Assembly: GCA_002483445.1 (NCBI GenBank)
Contig: DLHY01000066.1
Span: 1 to 23,962 of the forward strand
DNA: 23,962 nucleotides
Source of the DNA: Blastocatellia bacterium UBA7656
Lineage (GTDB): Bacteria > Acidobacteriota > Blastocatellia > UBA7656
Direction of reading: 5' to 3'
This document shows, in pieces, positions 14,683 through 23,672 of this stretch (positions within the stretch are counted from its first letter, which is position 1; the number at the start of each line of letters is the position of its first letter). Under the pieces are notes generated by a model. The model was given only the letters and a program-made list of their open reading frames with translations. It searched no databases and was not told where the DNA came from. The position numbers and the translations under genes are program-made.

Positions 14683-17600
14683 GTGCATCGTCATCCCGGC
14701 GTCCTGAATATCAGAAAACAACTTCTTCTCGTCGCCGCTGGCGCTTCGATCATCCTATTGGCTCTTTGCGACGCGGCGCGCGCCGAGCAGTTTCCCACGA
14801 GAGTCTACACGACCGCCGACGGGATGGTGAGCGACCGCGTGAGCCAGATAGTGAGAGACCCGCGCGGCTTCCTGTGGTTTTGCACCGAGCAGGGGCTTTC
14901 GCGATTTGACGGCTACACGTTCACCAACTACACGACGGCTCAGGGACTCCCCTCGAACTGGATCAATGATCTGCTCATAACCCGCGACGGCGAGTACTGG
15001 ATTGCGACCGAGGGAGGGCTTTGTCGATTCGATCCCGACTCTCGCGCGCGGCCCGTGATGGCAGTCTATCGACCGGGCGAAGACGTGGTAGGCCCGCGCA
15101 TAACGACGCTCATCGAAGACCGAAAGGGTACGATCTGGTGCGGAACATCGCGAGGGCTTTATCGGGTCGAGAGAGTTGGCGATCAAATCACTTTTCATCT
15201 TGCAAGGCTTGGGATGCCATCGCCGAAAGACGACCGCACGCATGTGAGGAATCTCATCGAAGATCGACGCGGCAATATCTGGGCGGCATTAAATGACAAA
15301 GGGCTTCATCGAATTGCCGCCGACGGGCGCGGCGAAACTTTCACCACACGCAACGGCCTTCCCGTCAATAACCTGATGGGACTCGTCGAGGACGGCGAAG
15401 GAAGAATATGGGTCGGGACACGGGGCGGCGGATTGTGCCTGATCGCAGATGAAATGGACGCAAATCGAAATGTGGTCGCGCGCGGGTACACAAACCGGGA
15501 CGGGCTGCCCTGTAACAACATCGGCGCGCTGAAGGTCTCCCGCTCCGGCAGGCTTTGGATCGGGACAGGGTGCGGGCTTGGTGAATTTCTTTCCGGCCAG
15601 TTGAAGAGTTATGCTTCCGCCTCGATCATCGGCGAGCGAACTATATGGTCGCTGGCCGAAGACAGGGATGGAAATCTCTGGATAGGCACGCCCGCAGGAG
15701 CCATCAAGGTGAGATTGACGGGACTGACCACATACAATCAGGCGGACGGGCTTGGCAGCAGCGTATACACGGCTCTTGAAACACCCACGGGAGAGTTGAT
15801 CGTTTGCAGCAACACTCCGAAAAGAGAGACGCTCAACACGTTCGACGGAAGTCGATTCATTCCCGTCAATCCCAATATTCCTGACCGCATAGACCACTTC
15901 AGTTGGCGTTCTAATTTCGGCGCGATCTGCGATCACGCGGGGGAGTGGTGGATTCCGACTACCGCAGGGCTGTTTCGATTTCCTAAGGTTGATCGCACGA
16001 GCGACCTTGCGCGCGTCAGGCCTAAGGCAATTTACAATTCGCAAAACGGGCTGCCGGACGATTTCGTCACTTATATCTTCGAAGACTCACGCGGCGACAT
16101 CTGGATCGCCACACATCCTCACACAGGGATAATCGTCAGATGGGAACGCGCGACTGAAAAGTTTCATCGCTATTCGCACAACGAAGGATGGCCTTCGGAC
16201 AGACAAGGGCCTATGGACGTTTGCGAAGATCGGGCGGGCAATTTATGGATCGGGTTCAGGGGCGGAGGGGTTGCGAGATTCGGCGAAGGCCGCTTTCGCC
16301 TCTTCACCACAGCAGAAGGAGTTCCGTCAGGTTCGATTCGCGATCTGTTCGTTGATCGCGCGGGGCGGCTGTGGATCGCCGCGAGCGAGGGCGGGCTTGG
16401 CCGGACGGATGACCCGACAAAAACCGAGCCGCAGTTCACTGCTATCACCGAACGCGAAGGGCTATCGAGCAGCGAAATCTGGTGCGTGATCGATGACGAG
16501 CAGGGTCGCATTTATGTGGGGACGGCTCGCGGGCTGGATCGAATCGATGAAGGGGGAATTCGCCACTTCACGACCGCCGACGGGCTGGCCAATCAAACAG
16601 TCGAAGCGGCGTTCCGTGACCGAAGAGGCGCGCTGTGGTTCGCAACCGCCACGGGGATTTCGAGGCTCGCGCCCGAACCCGACGTGACACGCGCTCAAGC
16701 AGATGTTTTCATCTCGGAGGTGCGCGTCAACGGAAACTCACAATCGATTGCCGGATTAGGTGAGAGCCGAATCGCGGAGCTTGAATTCGGCCCCGCGCAA
16801 AACAATATTCAAATAGAATTTTTCGCCGTCTCTTTCAGTTCGCCATTGAAGTACAGGTACAAACTCGATGACACTTCCGACTGGAGCGCGCCTTCTCAGG
16901 ATCGTTCAGTCAATCTCGCAAGCCTTCAACCCGGCAGTTATCGCTTTTTGGTTCAAGCCATCAATGCCGACGGCGCGACGAGTGAGATTCCCGCTTCGGT
17001 GTCATTCACCATACTTCGTCCCGTCTGGCAGCGGTGGTGGTTCCTGACTCCGGCTGCCGCTTTCATAGCGTTGCTCGTCTACGGAGCGTATCGCTATCGA
17101 GTCGCGCAACTGATTCGCGTAGAGCGTGTGCGCACTCGCATAGCTACTGACCTGCACGACGATATCGGATCGAACCTGTCGGTCATCAGAGGGTTGAGCG
17201 ATCTGCTGCGACATCAGATGAAAGACGCCGACGCGGGCGTGGCTGAAAGGCTCGCTATGATTGCAAACGTATCGAGCCGTTCGGTCGAGGCGATGAGCGA
17301 CATAATCTGGGCAGTCAATCCGAGCAGGGATAATACAAACGATCTCGCCCAGCGAATGCGACGATTCGCAAGCGATGCCTTCACGTCGCGCAATATCGAA
17401 TTCACGTTCGACGCGCCCGACCTCGAACACAACACTAAGATCGACACGGAAGCGCGGCGCGAGGTCTATCTTGTTTTCAAGGAAGCCGTCAACAATGCAA
17501 TCCGCCATTCCGGTTGCTCTGGCGCGCGGGTCGCGATGCGGATAGATTCGCGCAGCCTCGTTTTGAAAGTGAGCGACGACGGAAAAGGGTTCGATCAAAG

Positions 17601-17730
17601 TTCCGCAGAGTTGGGAAACGGGGTGATGAGTATGCGCAGGCGAGCGGAAAAACTCGGCGGCACGCTTGAGATAAAATCCCTGGCGGGCGAAGGGACGACC
17701 ATTATTCTGAAAGCTCCGCTGCGGCGATGA
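14683..17730 (+). CDS. Sensor histidine kinase with periplasmic Reg_prop beta-propeller and Y_Y_Y domain
   Basis: The protein has 1015 residues from the GTG at 14683 (TAAGGT 7 nt upstream, then a short basic N-terminus and hydrophobic core). A TTG at 14629 would add 18 residues and also has a GGAG site, so the start is uncertain. From about residue 35 to 680 many two-component-regulator propeller repeats follow, with motifs like DRRGNIWAALNDKGL and GRIWVGTRGGGL. A Y_Y_Y domain (about 690-775) and one membrane helix (about 790-810) come next. Then come a HisKA_3 box, with His825 in TDLHDDIGSNLS, and a HATPase_c domain (EAVNNAIRHS, DDGKGFD, GNGVMSMRRRAEKLGG). The sensor presumably binds an extracytoplasmic polymer fragment and phosphorylates the response regulator encoded directly downstream. 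Unlike some Bacteroidota relatives it has no fused receiver or HTH. Confidence 0.93.
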   Translation: MHRHPGVLNIRKQLLLVAAGASIILLALCDAARAEQFPTRVYTTADGMVSDRVSQIVRDPRGFLWFCTEQGLSRFDGYTFTNYTTAQGLPSNWINDLLITRDGEYWIATEGGLCRFDPDSRARPVMAVYRPGEDVVGPRITTLIEDRKGTIWCGTSRGLYRVERVGDQITFHLARLGMPSPKDDRTHVRNLIEDRRGNIWAALNDKGLHRIAADGRGETFTTRNGLPVNNLMGLVEDGEGRIWVGTRGGGLCLIADEMDANRNVVARGYTNRDGLPCNNIGALKVSRSGRLWIGTGCGLGEFLSGQLKSYASASIIGERTIWSLAEDRDGNLWIGTPAGAIKVRLTGLTTYNQADGLGSSVYTALETPTGELIVCSNTPKRETLNTFDGSRFIPVNPNIPDRIDHFSWRSNFGAICDHAGEWWIPTTAGLFRFPKVDRTSDLARVRPKAIYNSQNGLPDDFVTYIFEDSRGDIWIATHPHTGIIVRWERATEKFHRYSHNEGWPSDRQGPMDVCEDRAGNLWIGFRGGGVARFGEGRFRLFTTAEGVPSGSIRDLFVDRAGRLWIAASEGGLGRTDDPTKTEPQFTAITEREGLSSSEIWCVIDDEQGRIYVGTARGLDRIDEGGIRHFTTADGLANQTVEAAFRDRRGALWFATATGISRLAPEPDVTRAQADVFISEVRVNGNSQSIAGLGESRIAELEFGPAQNNIQIEFFAVSFSSPLKYRYKLDDTSDWSAPSQDRSVNLASLQPGSYRFLVQAINADGATSEIPASVSFTILRPVWQRWWFLTPAAAFIALLVYGAYRYRVAQLIRVERVRTRIATDLHDDIGSNLSVIRGLSDLLRHQMKDADAGVAERLAMIANVSSRSVEAMSDIIWAVNPSRDNTNDLAQRMRRFASDAFTSRNIEFTFDAPDLEHNTKIDTEARREVYLVFKEAVNNAIRHSGCSGARVAMRIDSRSLVLKVSDDGKGFDQSSAELGNGVMSMRRRAEKLGGTLEIKSLAGEGTTIILKAPLRR

Positions 17731-17785
17731 TCGGCTGAGAGAATTCATAGTGATTGCTCGCAGACGGACGTGTAAACTTGCGATT

Positions 17786-18439
17786 ATGTCAGACGAGCCT
17801 GCAATGCCCGTGAAAGTGGCGATAATCGAAGATCACCACGAGTATCGCCAGTATCTCGCCGCGCTCGTGAGCGGTTCCGAAGGCTTTCGATTGGCGGGAA
17901 GTTTCGGCTCGGTCGAAGAGGCCGTAAAAAAAATCCCTGTCGATGTGCCGGACATAATTCTCACAGACATAGGACTGCCCGGTATGAGCGGCATCGATGG
18001 CATACGCATCCTCAAAGAGAAATATCCGAACCTGATCATTCTCGTCGAGACGATTCACGAAGATGACGAGCGCATATTTGACGCGCTGTGCGCCGGAGCG
18101 ACGGGCTATTTGCTGAAAAAAACTCAGCCTCTCAGGATAATCGAAGGACTCAAAGACGCAATCTCAGGAGGCTCGCCGATGTCGCCTGAAATCGCCCGTC
18201 GTGTGATCAGAATATTTCAGGAGATACGCCCGCCCGAACGAGTCGACTACAACCTGACCCCGCATGAAATCCGATTGCTCCGCCTTCTGGTCGAAGGTCA
18301 CAACTACAAGACCGCAGCAGCAGAGCTTCGAGTCACGGCAAGCACAATAAATTTTCACCTTCAGAAAATCTACGAAAAGCTTCAGGTTCATTCCAAGACC
18401 GAAGCCGTAGCCAAAGCCCTTCGCAACCGGCTCATCTGA
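17786..18439 (+). CDS. NarL/FixJ-family response regulator
   Basis: The receiver domain has its acidic pocket in VAIIEDHHEY, phospho-acceptor Asp61 in ILTDIGLPGMSG, the switch Thr in VETIHEDDER, and the conserved Lys in GYLLKK. The C-terminal LuxR-type HTH begins LTPHEIRLLRLLVEG and ends with the recognition region STINFHLQKIYEKLQVHSKTE. The ATG at 17786 (217 residues) is chosen by family length. A GTG at 17750 with a GAGAG upstream and an ATG at 17804 are alternatives. It lies about 55 bp behind the histidine kinase gene, so the two form a cognate pair. Likely targets are the secreted peptidase genes that follow, but no binding site is identified. The last 48 bp recur at 20669-20716. Confidence 0.94.
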   Translation: MSDEPAMPVKVAIIEDHHEYRQYLAALVSGSEGFRLAGSFGSVEEAVKKIPVDVPDIILTDIGLPGMSGIDGIRILKEKYPNLIILVETIHEDDERIFDALCAGATGYLLKKTQPLRIIEGLKDAISGGSPMSPEIARRVIRIFQEIRPPERVDYNLTPHEIRLLRLLVEGHNYKTAAAELRVTASTINFHLQKIYEKLQVHSKTEAVAKALRNRLI

Positions 18440-18605
18440 GCTTGCTGTTACTTTGAACCTTCTCAGCCCTTTCTTTCAGCCGTCCGGCGTATGATGGGGC
18501 TTGAATAACGCGAGTTCGGTTCCTCGCCCCGGCGGGAACGAGTTGTCACGCCCGATGGCTTATGGTATCAGATCATTTGAAATACGCACGCGGGAGAACG
18601 CGCTG

Positions 18606-20549
18606 ATGAAACGACACAGATTTCAGATTCCAATAGCAACCGTGTTAATCGCTTTCTTCTGGCTATCGGTCTGGGGAGAGTCGGCTTCGACAAAAAGCGA
18701 CGCGGTCAGGGGAGAGTCGGGCAGCCATATCGCCTTCAGGTTGGGAGCGCGGGCGCTGGGACACGCCGCGCCGCAGATGATGGTGAAAGGCGCGATATAT
18801 TTTCGGCTCGATAATGAAGCGGAACTCGATCGTCTCCTTGCCGAGCAGCAAAACCCTGATAGCGCAAGTTACAGACGCTGGCTCACCCCGCAGGAATTCG
18901 GCCACCGCTTTGGCGCGTCGCCCGACGCGCGCGATTCGGCGCTCGACTGGTTGCAGCAGGCCGGAATCAGCGTCGCGAGGGTCTGGTCCAATAATCTCGG
19001 CGTGGAGTTCGAAGCGCCCGCCGATATGATAGAGCGGACATTCAAGGTCAGAATCAATCTGTTTGATCTTGCAGGCGAGACCTTCTACGCCAACGAAGAG
19101 GAGTGTCAATTGCCCTCTCGGTGGGGCGCAAGCGTCGAGACCGTCCGGTTGCATAATCTTCGTCTGCCTCACCCTATGGCAGTTGAGGGCGAGACCGGAA
19201 CTGCTCCTGAATTCCGTCTCGGCGAACGTGTCTCGATGGGTCCGCAGGACTTCTATGTTGCTTACAATCTCAATCCTCTGCTTGCCGAAGGTATCAACGG
19301 ATCGGGACAAACAATTGCGATCCTGGGGCGCAGCGACTTCGATCTGAGCGATACGGCGAGGTATCGGGAGACTTTCAATCTTGCGCCGGGTGAGATCGTA
19401 AAGATTCCGGCAGGAGGCGAGATCAGAAATCTCGGCGGCGGAGACGAGACCGAAATGCTGCTCGACAGCCAGCTTGCCGGGATGGCCGCGCCCGCGGCCA
19501 GGATACAGGTTGTGATCAGCGATAAGGACAGCGATCTCGATCAATCGCTGGCCTTCGCGGTAAACAATCTGTCGGACACCAAATTGATCAGCATCAGTTT
19601 TGGCGGGTGCGAGCGCGACCTGGGGCTGGCTTTCCAATCGGTCTTCAACAATCTCTACAGGCAGGCTGCCGCGCAGGGGCAAACTGTTCTGGTCGCATCG
19701 GGTGACACTGGCGCCGACGACTGCCGAGACTTCAGTGGCAGGCAGGTGAACGGACTGGCATCGAGTCCCTATGTCACGGCGGTGGGCGGCACGTCGCTCA
19801 ATGTCAGCCTCGATTCCCAGGGGAATGTTACAGCTTATCAGGGCGAGCAGGCATGGGCGGGCAGCGGCGGCGGCGCGAGCATCGTCTACGAACGCCCTGC
19901 CTATCAGTTGGAGACGATCACAGTCGAGGGTAACACGCGGACCGTGCCTGATATTGCGATGCTGGGCGATCCTGTTACTCCGGGGTTCTGGTTTGTCCGG
20001 CGACAGGTTATCCTGGCAATTGGAGGCACGAGCGCATCCGCGCCGGCCTGGGCCGGGATATTCGCCCTCGCCAATCAGATAGCCAGCGCGTCCGGGTTCG
20101 GGTCTGCCAATCTGCGTATCTATCAATTGGGGGCGGCACAGCGGCAGGGTGGACCAGATGTCTTCAACGACATAACCGAAGGGCGCAACGACAGGGGGCC
20201 CGTTCCAGGGTTTCCAGCAACTCCCGGCTACGATCTATGCACGGGTTGGGGTTCGCCCGACGCCGACCTGTTCGTGCGTAACTTTGTTCGAGCGCCTGCG
20301 CCACCCGAACCGCCTTCTATCAGCGCAGTGATGCGGAAAGGAAAGAAGGTCACGATTGATGGCTCGAACTTCGGCGCTTCGCCGCAGGTGTTCATCAATG
20401 GCGTTGAGCGGTCCAACTTCATAAATAGTTCCTCCGGCGCACAAATCGTCTTGAAGGGAAAGTCGAAGAAGCTCGGTCTGGTCGACGGAGATAATACGAT
20501 TAAGGTTATGACATCAGCGGGCGAGTCGAGCTTCGTGCTGAGGTTGTGA
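18606..20549 (+). CDS. Secreted S53 (sedolisin/kumamolisin) serine-carboxyl peptidase with C-terminal IPT/TIG-like domain
   Basis: The protein has 647 residues from the ATG at 18606 (GGGAGAA upstream; MKRHR and a hydrophobic core form a signal peptide). A TTG at 18501 would give a longer N-terminus without a signal at the start. The pro-kumamolisin domain spans about 45-195 (SYRRWLTPQEFGHRFG). The catalytic domain carries Glu283 and Asp287 (ETEMLLD), the oxyanion-hole Asp367 (VASGDTGADD) and the nucleophile Ser476 (GGTSASAP). A calcium site is seen in FNDITEGRND and GYDLCTGWGSPD. The last 85 residues resemble an IPT/TIG module (KKVTIDGSNFGASPQVFING). S53 enzymes usually work at low pH outside the cell after removing their own propeptide. 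It lies 166 bp after the response regulator and is flanked by direct copies of that gene's tail. Confidence 0.95.
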   Translation: MKRHRFQIPIATVLIAFFWLSVWGESASTKSDAVRGESGSHIAFRLGARALGHAAPQMMVKGAIYFRLDNEAELDRLLAEQQNPDSASYRRWLTPQEFGHRFGASPDARDSALDWLQQAGISVARVWSNNLGVEFEAPADMIERTFKVRINLFDLAGETFYANEEECQLPSRWGASVETVRLHNLRLPHPMAVEGETGTAPEFRLGERVSMGPQDFYVAYNLNPLLAEGINGSGQTIAILGRSDFDLSDTARYRETFNLAPGEIVKIPAGGEIRNLGGGDETEMLLDSQLAGMAAPAARIQVVISDKDSDLDQSLAFAVNNLSDTKLISISFGGCERDLGLAFQSVFNNLYRQAAAQGQTVLVASGDTGADDCRDFSGRQVNGLASSPYVTAVGGTSLNVSLDSQGNVTAYQGEQAWAGSGGGASIVYERPAYQLETITVEGNTRTVPDIAMLGDPVTPGFWFVRRQVILAIGGTSASAPAWAGIFALANQIASASGFGSANLRIYQLGAAQRQGGPDVFNDITEGRNDRGPVPGFPATPGYDLCTGWGSPDADLFVRNFVRAPAPPEPPSISAVMRKGKKVTIDGSNFGASPQVFINGVERSNFINSSSGAQIVLKGKSKKLGLVDGDNTIKVMTSAGESSFVLRL

Positions 20550-20569
20550 TGAATCGGGCGAAGCCGACA

Positions 20570-20654
20570 AGTCAGTACAGGAAGGAGCGTAGCCGCTCTA
20601 TGTAGCGACTTGGTTGGCTTACTAACCCGCCCGCTACCGCAGGCGGTACTGACT
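20570..20654. repeat. 85-bp element with 9-bp terminal inverted repeats
   Basis: AGTCAGTAC at 20570-20578 is the exact reverse complement of GTACTGACT at 20646-20654. Inside, the sequence is palindromic in part (CCGCC/GGCGG arms near 20629-20646) and GTAGC occurs twice. It sits between the stop of the S53 gene and the response-regulator remnant, codes for nothing evident, and has the size and shape of a REP/MITE-like repeat. Whether other copies exist cannot be seen in this window. Confidence 0.6.
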
Positions 20655-20662
20655 CCGCGCCA

Positions 20663-20716
20663 CTTCACTCCAAGACCGAAGCCGTTGCCAAAGCCCTTCG
20701 CAACCGGCTTATCTGA
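20663..20716 (+). pseudogene. Remnant of a NarL-type response-regulator gene (3' end only)
   Basis: The frame reads LHSKTEAVAKALRNRLI and then TGA, the exact C-terminus of the response regulator encoded at 17786-18439. Bases 20669-20716 match 18392-18439 at 46 of 48 positions, and both differences are synonymous (GTA/GTT Val, CTC/CTT Leu). Weaker similarity continues about 28 bp past the stop. No upstream part of the gene remains. It lies 143 bp before the M4 peptidase start, much as the intact gene lies 166 bp before the S53 start. Together with the 85-bp element this explains most of the 310-bp gap from 20550 to 20859. Confidence 0.9.
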
Positions 20717-20859
20717 TCCTGCACATTACTGTGAACATTCACAGCGCCGCCTTTTCTTATCTCCACATCCAACGCCGCGAAGTCAGTAGCGAGGCACGAA
20801 GGCGAGGAGCTTCCCCCGACTGCCTGCAAAATATTTTTGAATCTGAAGGAGATAGACAC

Positions 20860-23538
20860 ATGAATCGCACGAGATTATTTACTTTGTTTATCACGCTGAT
20901 CCTGATCGGCTCTTTCGTATTCCCGGCCTTCTCGGTCACAGGTCAATCCCGCGAGGCTGCCAAACCATCGAATGACGATGCCCGACTCAAGGCTCTCATG
21001 AAAGCGACGCGAATAGTCGAACGCTACCGCGAGGGCAACAAGCAAAGCATTAAAGGCCGCAAGCAAGCGGCTCAAAAACAGGAGCGCCCCCTTTGGGTCG
21101 CCGAGGCGTTGAGCCGAAGCCTTGAGCAGTTACAACAGCGCAAAGAAAAGTATGGCTTCCGCGAAGCAGAAGCTGAATTTCGTATGATTGAAGCGATCAA
21201 AGACGGGCGAGGCTATATAGACGTGCGCCTCGCCCAGATTCATAACGGCGTCGAAGTTTTCGGCGGTCAGTTGATCACTCACCTCAACGAGCAGAATGCT
21301 CTGCGCTCGGTGAGCGGGCGAGTGTTCGAAGAAGCCCGCATCAACACCACGCCGAAGATCGATGAAGCGCAAGCCATCGAGTCGGCAAAATCGGCGCTCC
21401 AGCGCGAAGGCGAGTTCGTAGAAGAGCCTTCGGCCCGACTCGTCATCCTGCCGCATCGCGTCATGAAGAATGACAAGACAGCCAAGGGCGCGACTCTGGT
21501 TTATCTGGTCAAGCTGATGGTTGAGCAAGGCGAGAAGGCCGGAGATTATCAGTTCTTCATCAATGCCAAAAACGGCAACGTCGTCTGGAAAATCAACGCC
21601 CGCAACAGCGCGTTCGGCGTCGGCGGCAGCCTCTACAGCGGCGTGGTCGAACTCAATGTCGATTTCAATCCCAACACAGGCTTCACACTTCGAGACCCCG
21701 ACCGAGGACACTCAGAAGTTTTCGATACGCTCGATAACAGTTTGACTGACTTCGCCAGACCGTTCGGGCCTAAATCTCCCGCCGCATGGGGCAACGTGGG
21801 AGACACGAGCAACCGCGAGACGGTGGCCGTCGATGCGCTGTTCGGATTGGAAAAGACATGGGATTACTTCTCCTCGGCTCACGGGCGGTGGGGAACGGAC
21901 GGCATCGGCGCGGGAGTCGAAATGTTCGTTCACTACGTTCATCCGAATGATCTCGGCATCAACGGAGGCAGCGGCACGACGAATAACGCTTATGGAGGTC
22001 AGAATCGTTTGTATTTCGGCAATGGTGACGGCACGGCGTTCGGCCCGCTCGTCTCGCTCGATATAGTCGCCCATGAGTACACTCACTGCCTGCTTGATGA
22101 CTTATTGCCGGACGACGGTTTCATCTACTCAGGCGAGTCCGGTGCTGTTGATGAATCTTTCGCCGACATCTTCGGCACAGCCATCGAGTTCTACACAGGC
22201 TCTATAAACGGGCGCGAGCCTGACTACCTGATCGGTGAAGACTCTATTACGCCCAACACAGCCGGAGACGCCTTGCGTGATATGGCGAACCCGATGAACT
22301 TCAACCAGCCGGATCACTACAGCAATCGTTACACCGGCACGGATGACAACGGCGGCGTTCACATCAACAGCGGCATTATGAATCATGTGTACTATCTGTT
22401 GTCGGAAGGCGGGTCTCATCGCAACGGCACCTTCGTCCCCTCGATTGGCCGGGGAGTGGCGGAATATATTTTCTACAACGCATTGGCTCGCTGGCTCACT
22501 CCTTCTTCAACGCTCGAAGATGTAGCGGAAGCGACGAGACAGGTGGCGATTGATGATTTCCCTGACAGGAGCGCGGTGGCGGCGGTCGAGTTGGCATGGT
22601 TTGCAGTGGGCCTGTTCGACGAAGATGATCTTTACTATAGCAACCCGCACTTTCCGAACATGGATCGCGGCAGGATCGTTCTTTACGAACCTGTGACGGG
22701 TTTTGCCGAGACTGGAAAACTCGACTATCAGAATGGCCTCTACGGGAAGTTGCGCAACCTCACCGGCTCTACGGGCTGGACGCACATCGTCAACATGGAA
22801 GAGTCTTTGTTCTATTACAACTCGGCGTCGGGCCTGTGCGCGGTAGGCGAATTCGACGAGTCAGGAAGTCATCCCGCGACGAAGGTCTTTTATCTCAAAA
22901 CGCTGGGCAAGGCCGTAATCTGGACGCACATCTCCTATCTGGGCGGCGGCGAGTTGTACTTCTATGATTCGAAGACTGGCAAGGAAATGAGGCTTCGTCT
23001 CACGCCTCCCGGCTCGGCGAGCAACTACGAGTTGCTCAATATCTCTATCGCGCCCGGACAGAACTGGACGCATGTGGTCAACGCTCAGGGCTTTCTGCTT
23101 TTCTATCGCAGAGACACCGGCGGCGCGATGGTCTGGACTCAGACGGGAAAGAAGTTCTACACCTTCTCGCCCTTCTGGTCGATCATAATCGATTGCGGCA
23201 TTCAGACCACGGGCGAGAAGATCGGCATCCTGTTTTATAACGCGGTCACAGGTTTGTACGTGGTCGGAGATATGGACAATGCCGGGAACTTTACAACCAG
23301 AGCCTCTGCGCGCTGGAACTACTCTTTCATGCGAGCGGGATGGTCGCAGATAGTCAGAGTGCAGGAGGGACTGTTCTTCTATGATGCTCAATTCGGAGAT
23401 ACGATGAGCGGCTATCTGAGAAGCGAGCAGGAAAGCGATATAACGGGTCGGGAACCGTTTCAGCTATTGCCCGACTCGGTTGGGTATATCCCATCCTTAC
23501 GCCCGTACCAGAAAGCAGCAGCGTGTCTGGTCAGATGA
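20860..23538 (+). CDS. Secreted M4 (thermolysin-like) metallopeptidase with C-terminal W-repeat propeller-like domain
   Basis: The protein has 892 residues. The ATG at 20860 has AAGGAG 8 nt upstream and opens a signal peptide (MNRTRLF plus hydrophobic core to about residue 30). FTP/PepSY-type propeptide regions occupy about 45-250. The catalytic part has HEYTH (His405, Glu406, His409), third zinc ligand Glu432 in GAVDESFADIFG, and His501 in DDNGGVHINSG, as in thermolysin, with the spacing to the third ligand 3 residues longer. After about residue 600 comes an unusual region with repeats starting WTHIV-like at Trp640, Trp688, Trp736, Trp773 (WSIII) and Trp828, each followed by an L(F/L)(Y/F)Y strand and a glycine turn. 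It may be a substrate- or surface-binding propeller. A strong terminator follows the stop. Confidence 0.95.
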   Translation: MNRTRLFTLFITLILIGSFVFPAFSVTGQSREAAKPSNDDARLKALMKATRIVERYREGNKQSIKGRKQAAQKQERPLWVAEALSRSLEQLQQRKEKYGFREAEAEFRMIEAIKDGRGYIDVRLAQIHNGVEVFGGQLITHLNEQNALRSVSGRVFEEARINTTPKIDEAQAIESAKSALQREGEFVEEPSARLVILPHRVMKNDKTAKGATLVYLVKLMVEQGEKAGDYQFFINAKNGNVVWKINARNSAFGVGGSLYSGVVELNVDFNPNTGFTLRDPDRGHSEVFDTLDNSLTDFARPFGPKSPAAWGNVGDTSNRETVAVDALFGLEKTWDYFSSAHGRWGTDGIGAGVEMFVHYVHPNDLGINGGSGTTNNAYGGQNRLYFGNGDGTAFGPLVSLDIVAHEYTHCLLDDLLPDDGFIYSGESGAVDESFADIFGTAIEFYTGSINGREPDYLIGEDSITPNTAGDALRDMANPMNFNQPDHYSNRYTGTDDNGGVHINSGIMNHVYYLLSEGGSHRNGTFVPSIGRGVAEYIFYNALARWLTPSSTLEDVAEATRQVAIDDFPDRSAVAAVELAWFAVGLFDEDDLYYSNPHFPNMDRGRIVLYEPVTGFAETGKLDYQNGLYGKLRNLTGSTGWTHIVNMEESLFYYNSASGLCAVGEFDESGSHPATKVFYLKTLGKAVIWTHISYLGGGELYFYDSKTGKEMRLRLTPPGSASNYELLNISIAPGQNWTHVVNAQGFLLFYRRDTGGAMVWTQTGKKFYTFSPFWSIIIDCGIQTTGEKIGILFYNAVTGLYVVGDMDNAGNFTTRASARWNYSFMRAGWSQIVRVQEGLFFYDAQFGDTMSGYLRSEQESDITGREPFQLLPDSVGYIPSLRPYQKAAACLVR

Positions 23539-23563
23539 TGATAGTTGGTTTGCACAAACAGTT

Positions 23564-23598
23564 GAGGGCCGGAGACAGTTCCGGCCCTCGACTTTTTT
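23564..23598 (+). terminator. Rho-independent terminator after the M4 peptidase gene
   Basis: A 10-bp perfect stem (GAGGGCCGGA at 23564-23573, TCCGGCCCTC at 23580-23589) has a 6-nt loop and is followed after GA-C by a run of seven T residues. Confidence 0.93.
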
Positions 23599-23672
23599 TG
23601 ATGCGTCTTCAAAATCAGGCGGTGATGAAGTAGTAATGCTGGAATCGAGCGGGTCTTATTATGAAGTATCCT

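Noticed and set aside
15289..16044. Long minus-strand open frames inside the sensor kinase gene
   Set aside because: They are antisense to clear Reg_prop repeats, without start signals or conserved motifs.
18663..20126. A 487-codon open frame on the minus strand
   Set aside because: It lies wholly inside the S53 peptidase gene in antisense, has no family features, and is explained by the GC-rich codon pattern of the real gene.
20731..20859. Longer N-terminus for the M4 peptidase
   Set aside because: It would precede the signal peptide by 43 residues; the ATG at 20860 has an AAGGAG at ideal spacing.
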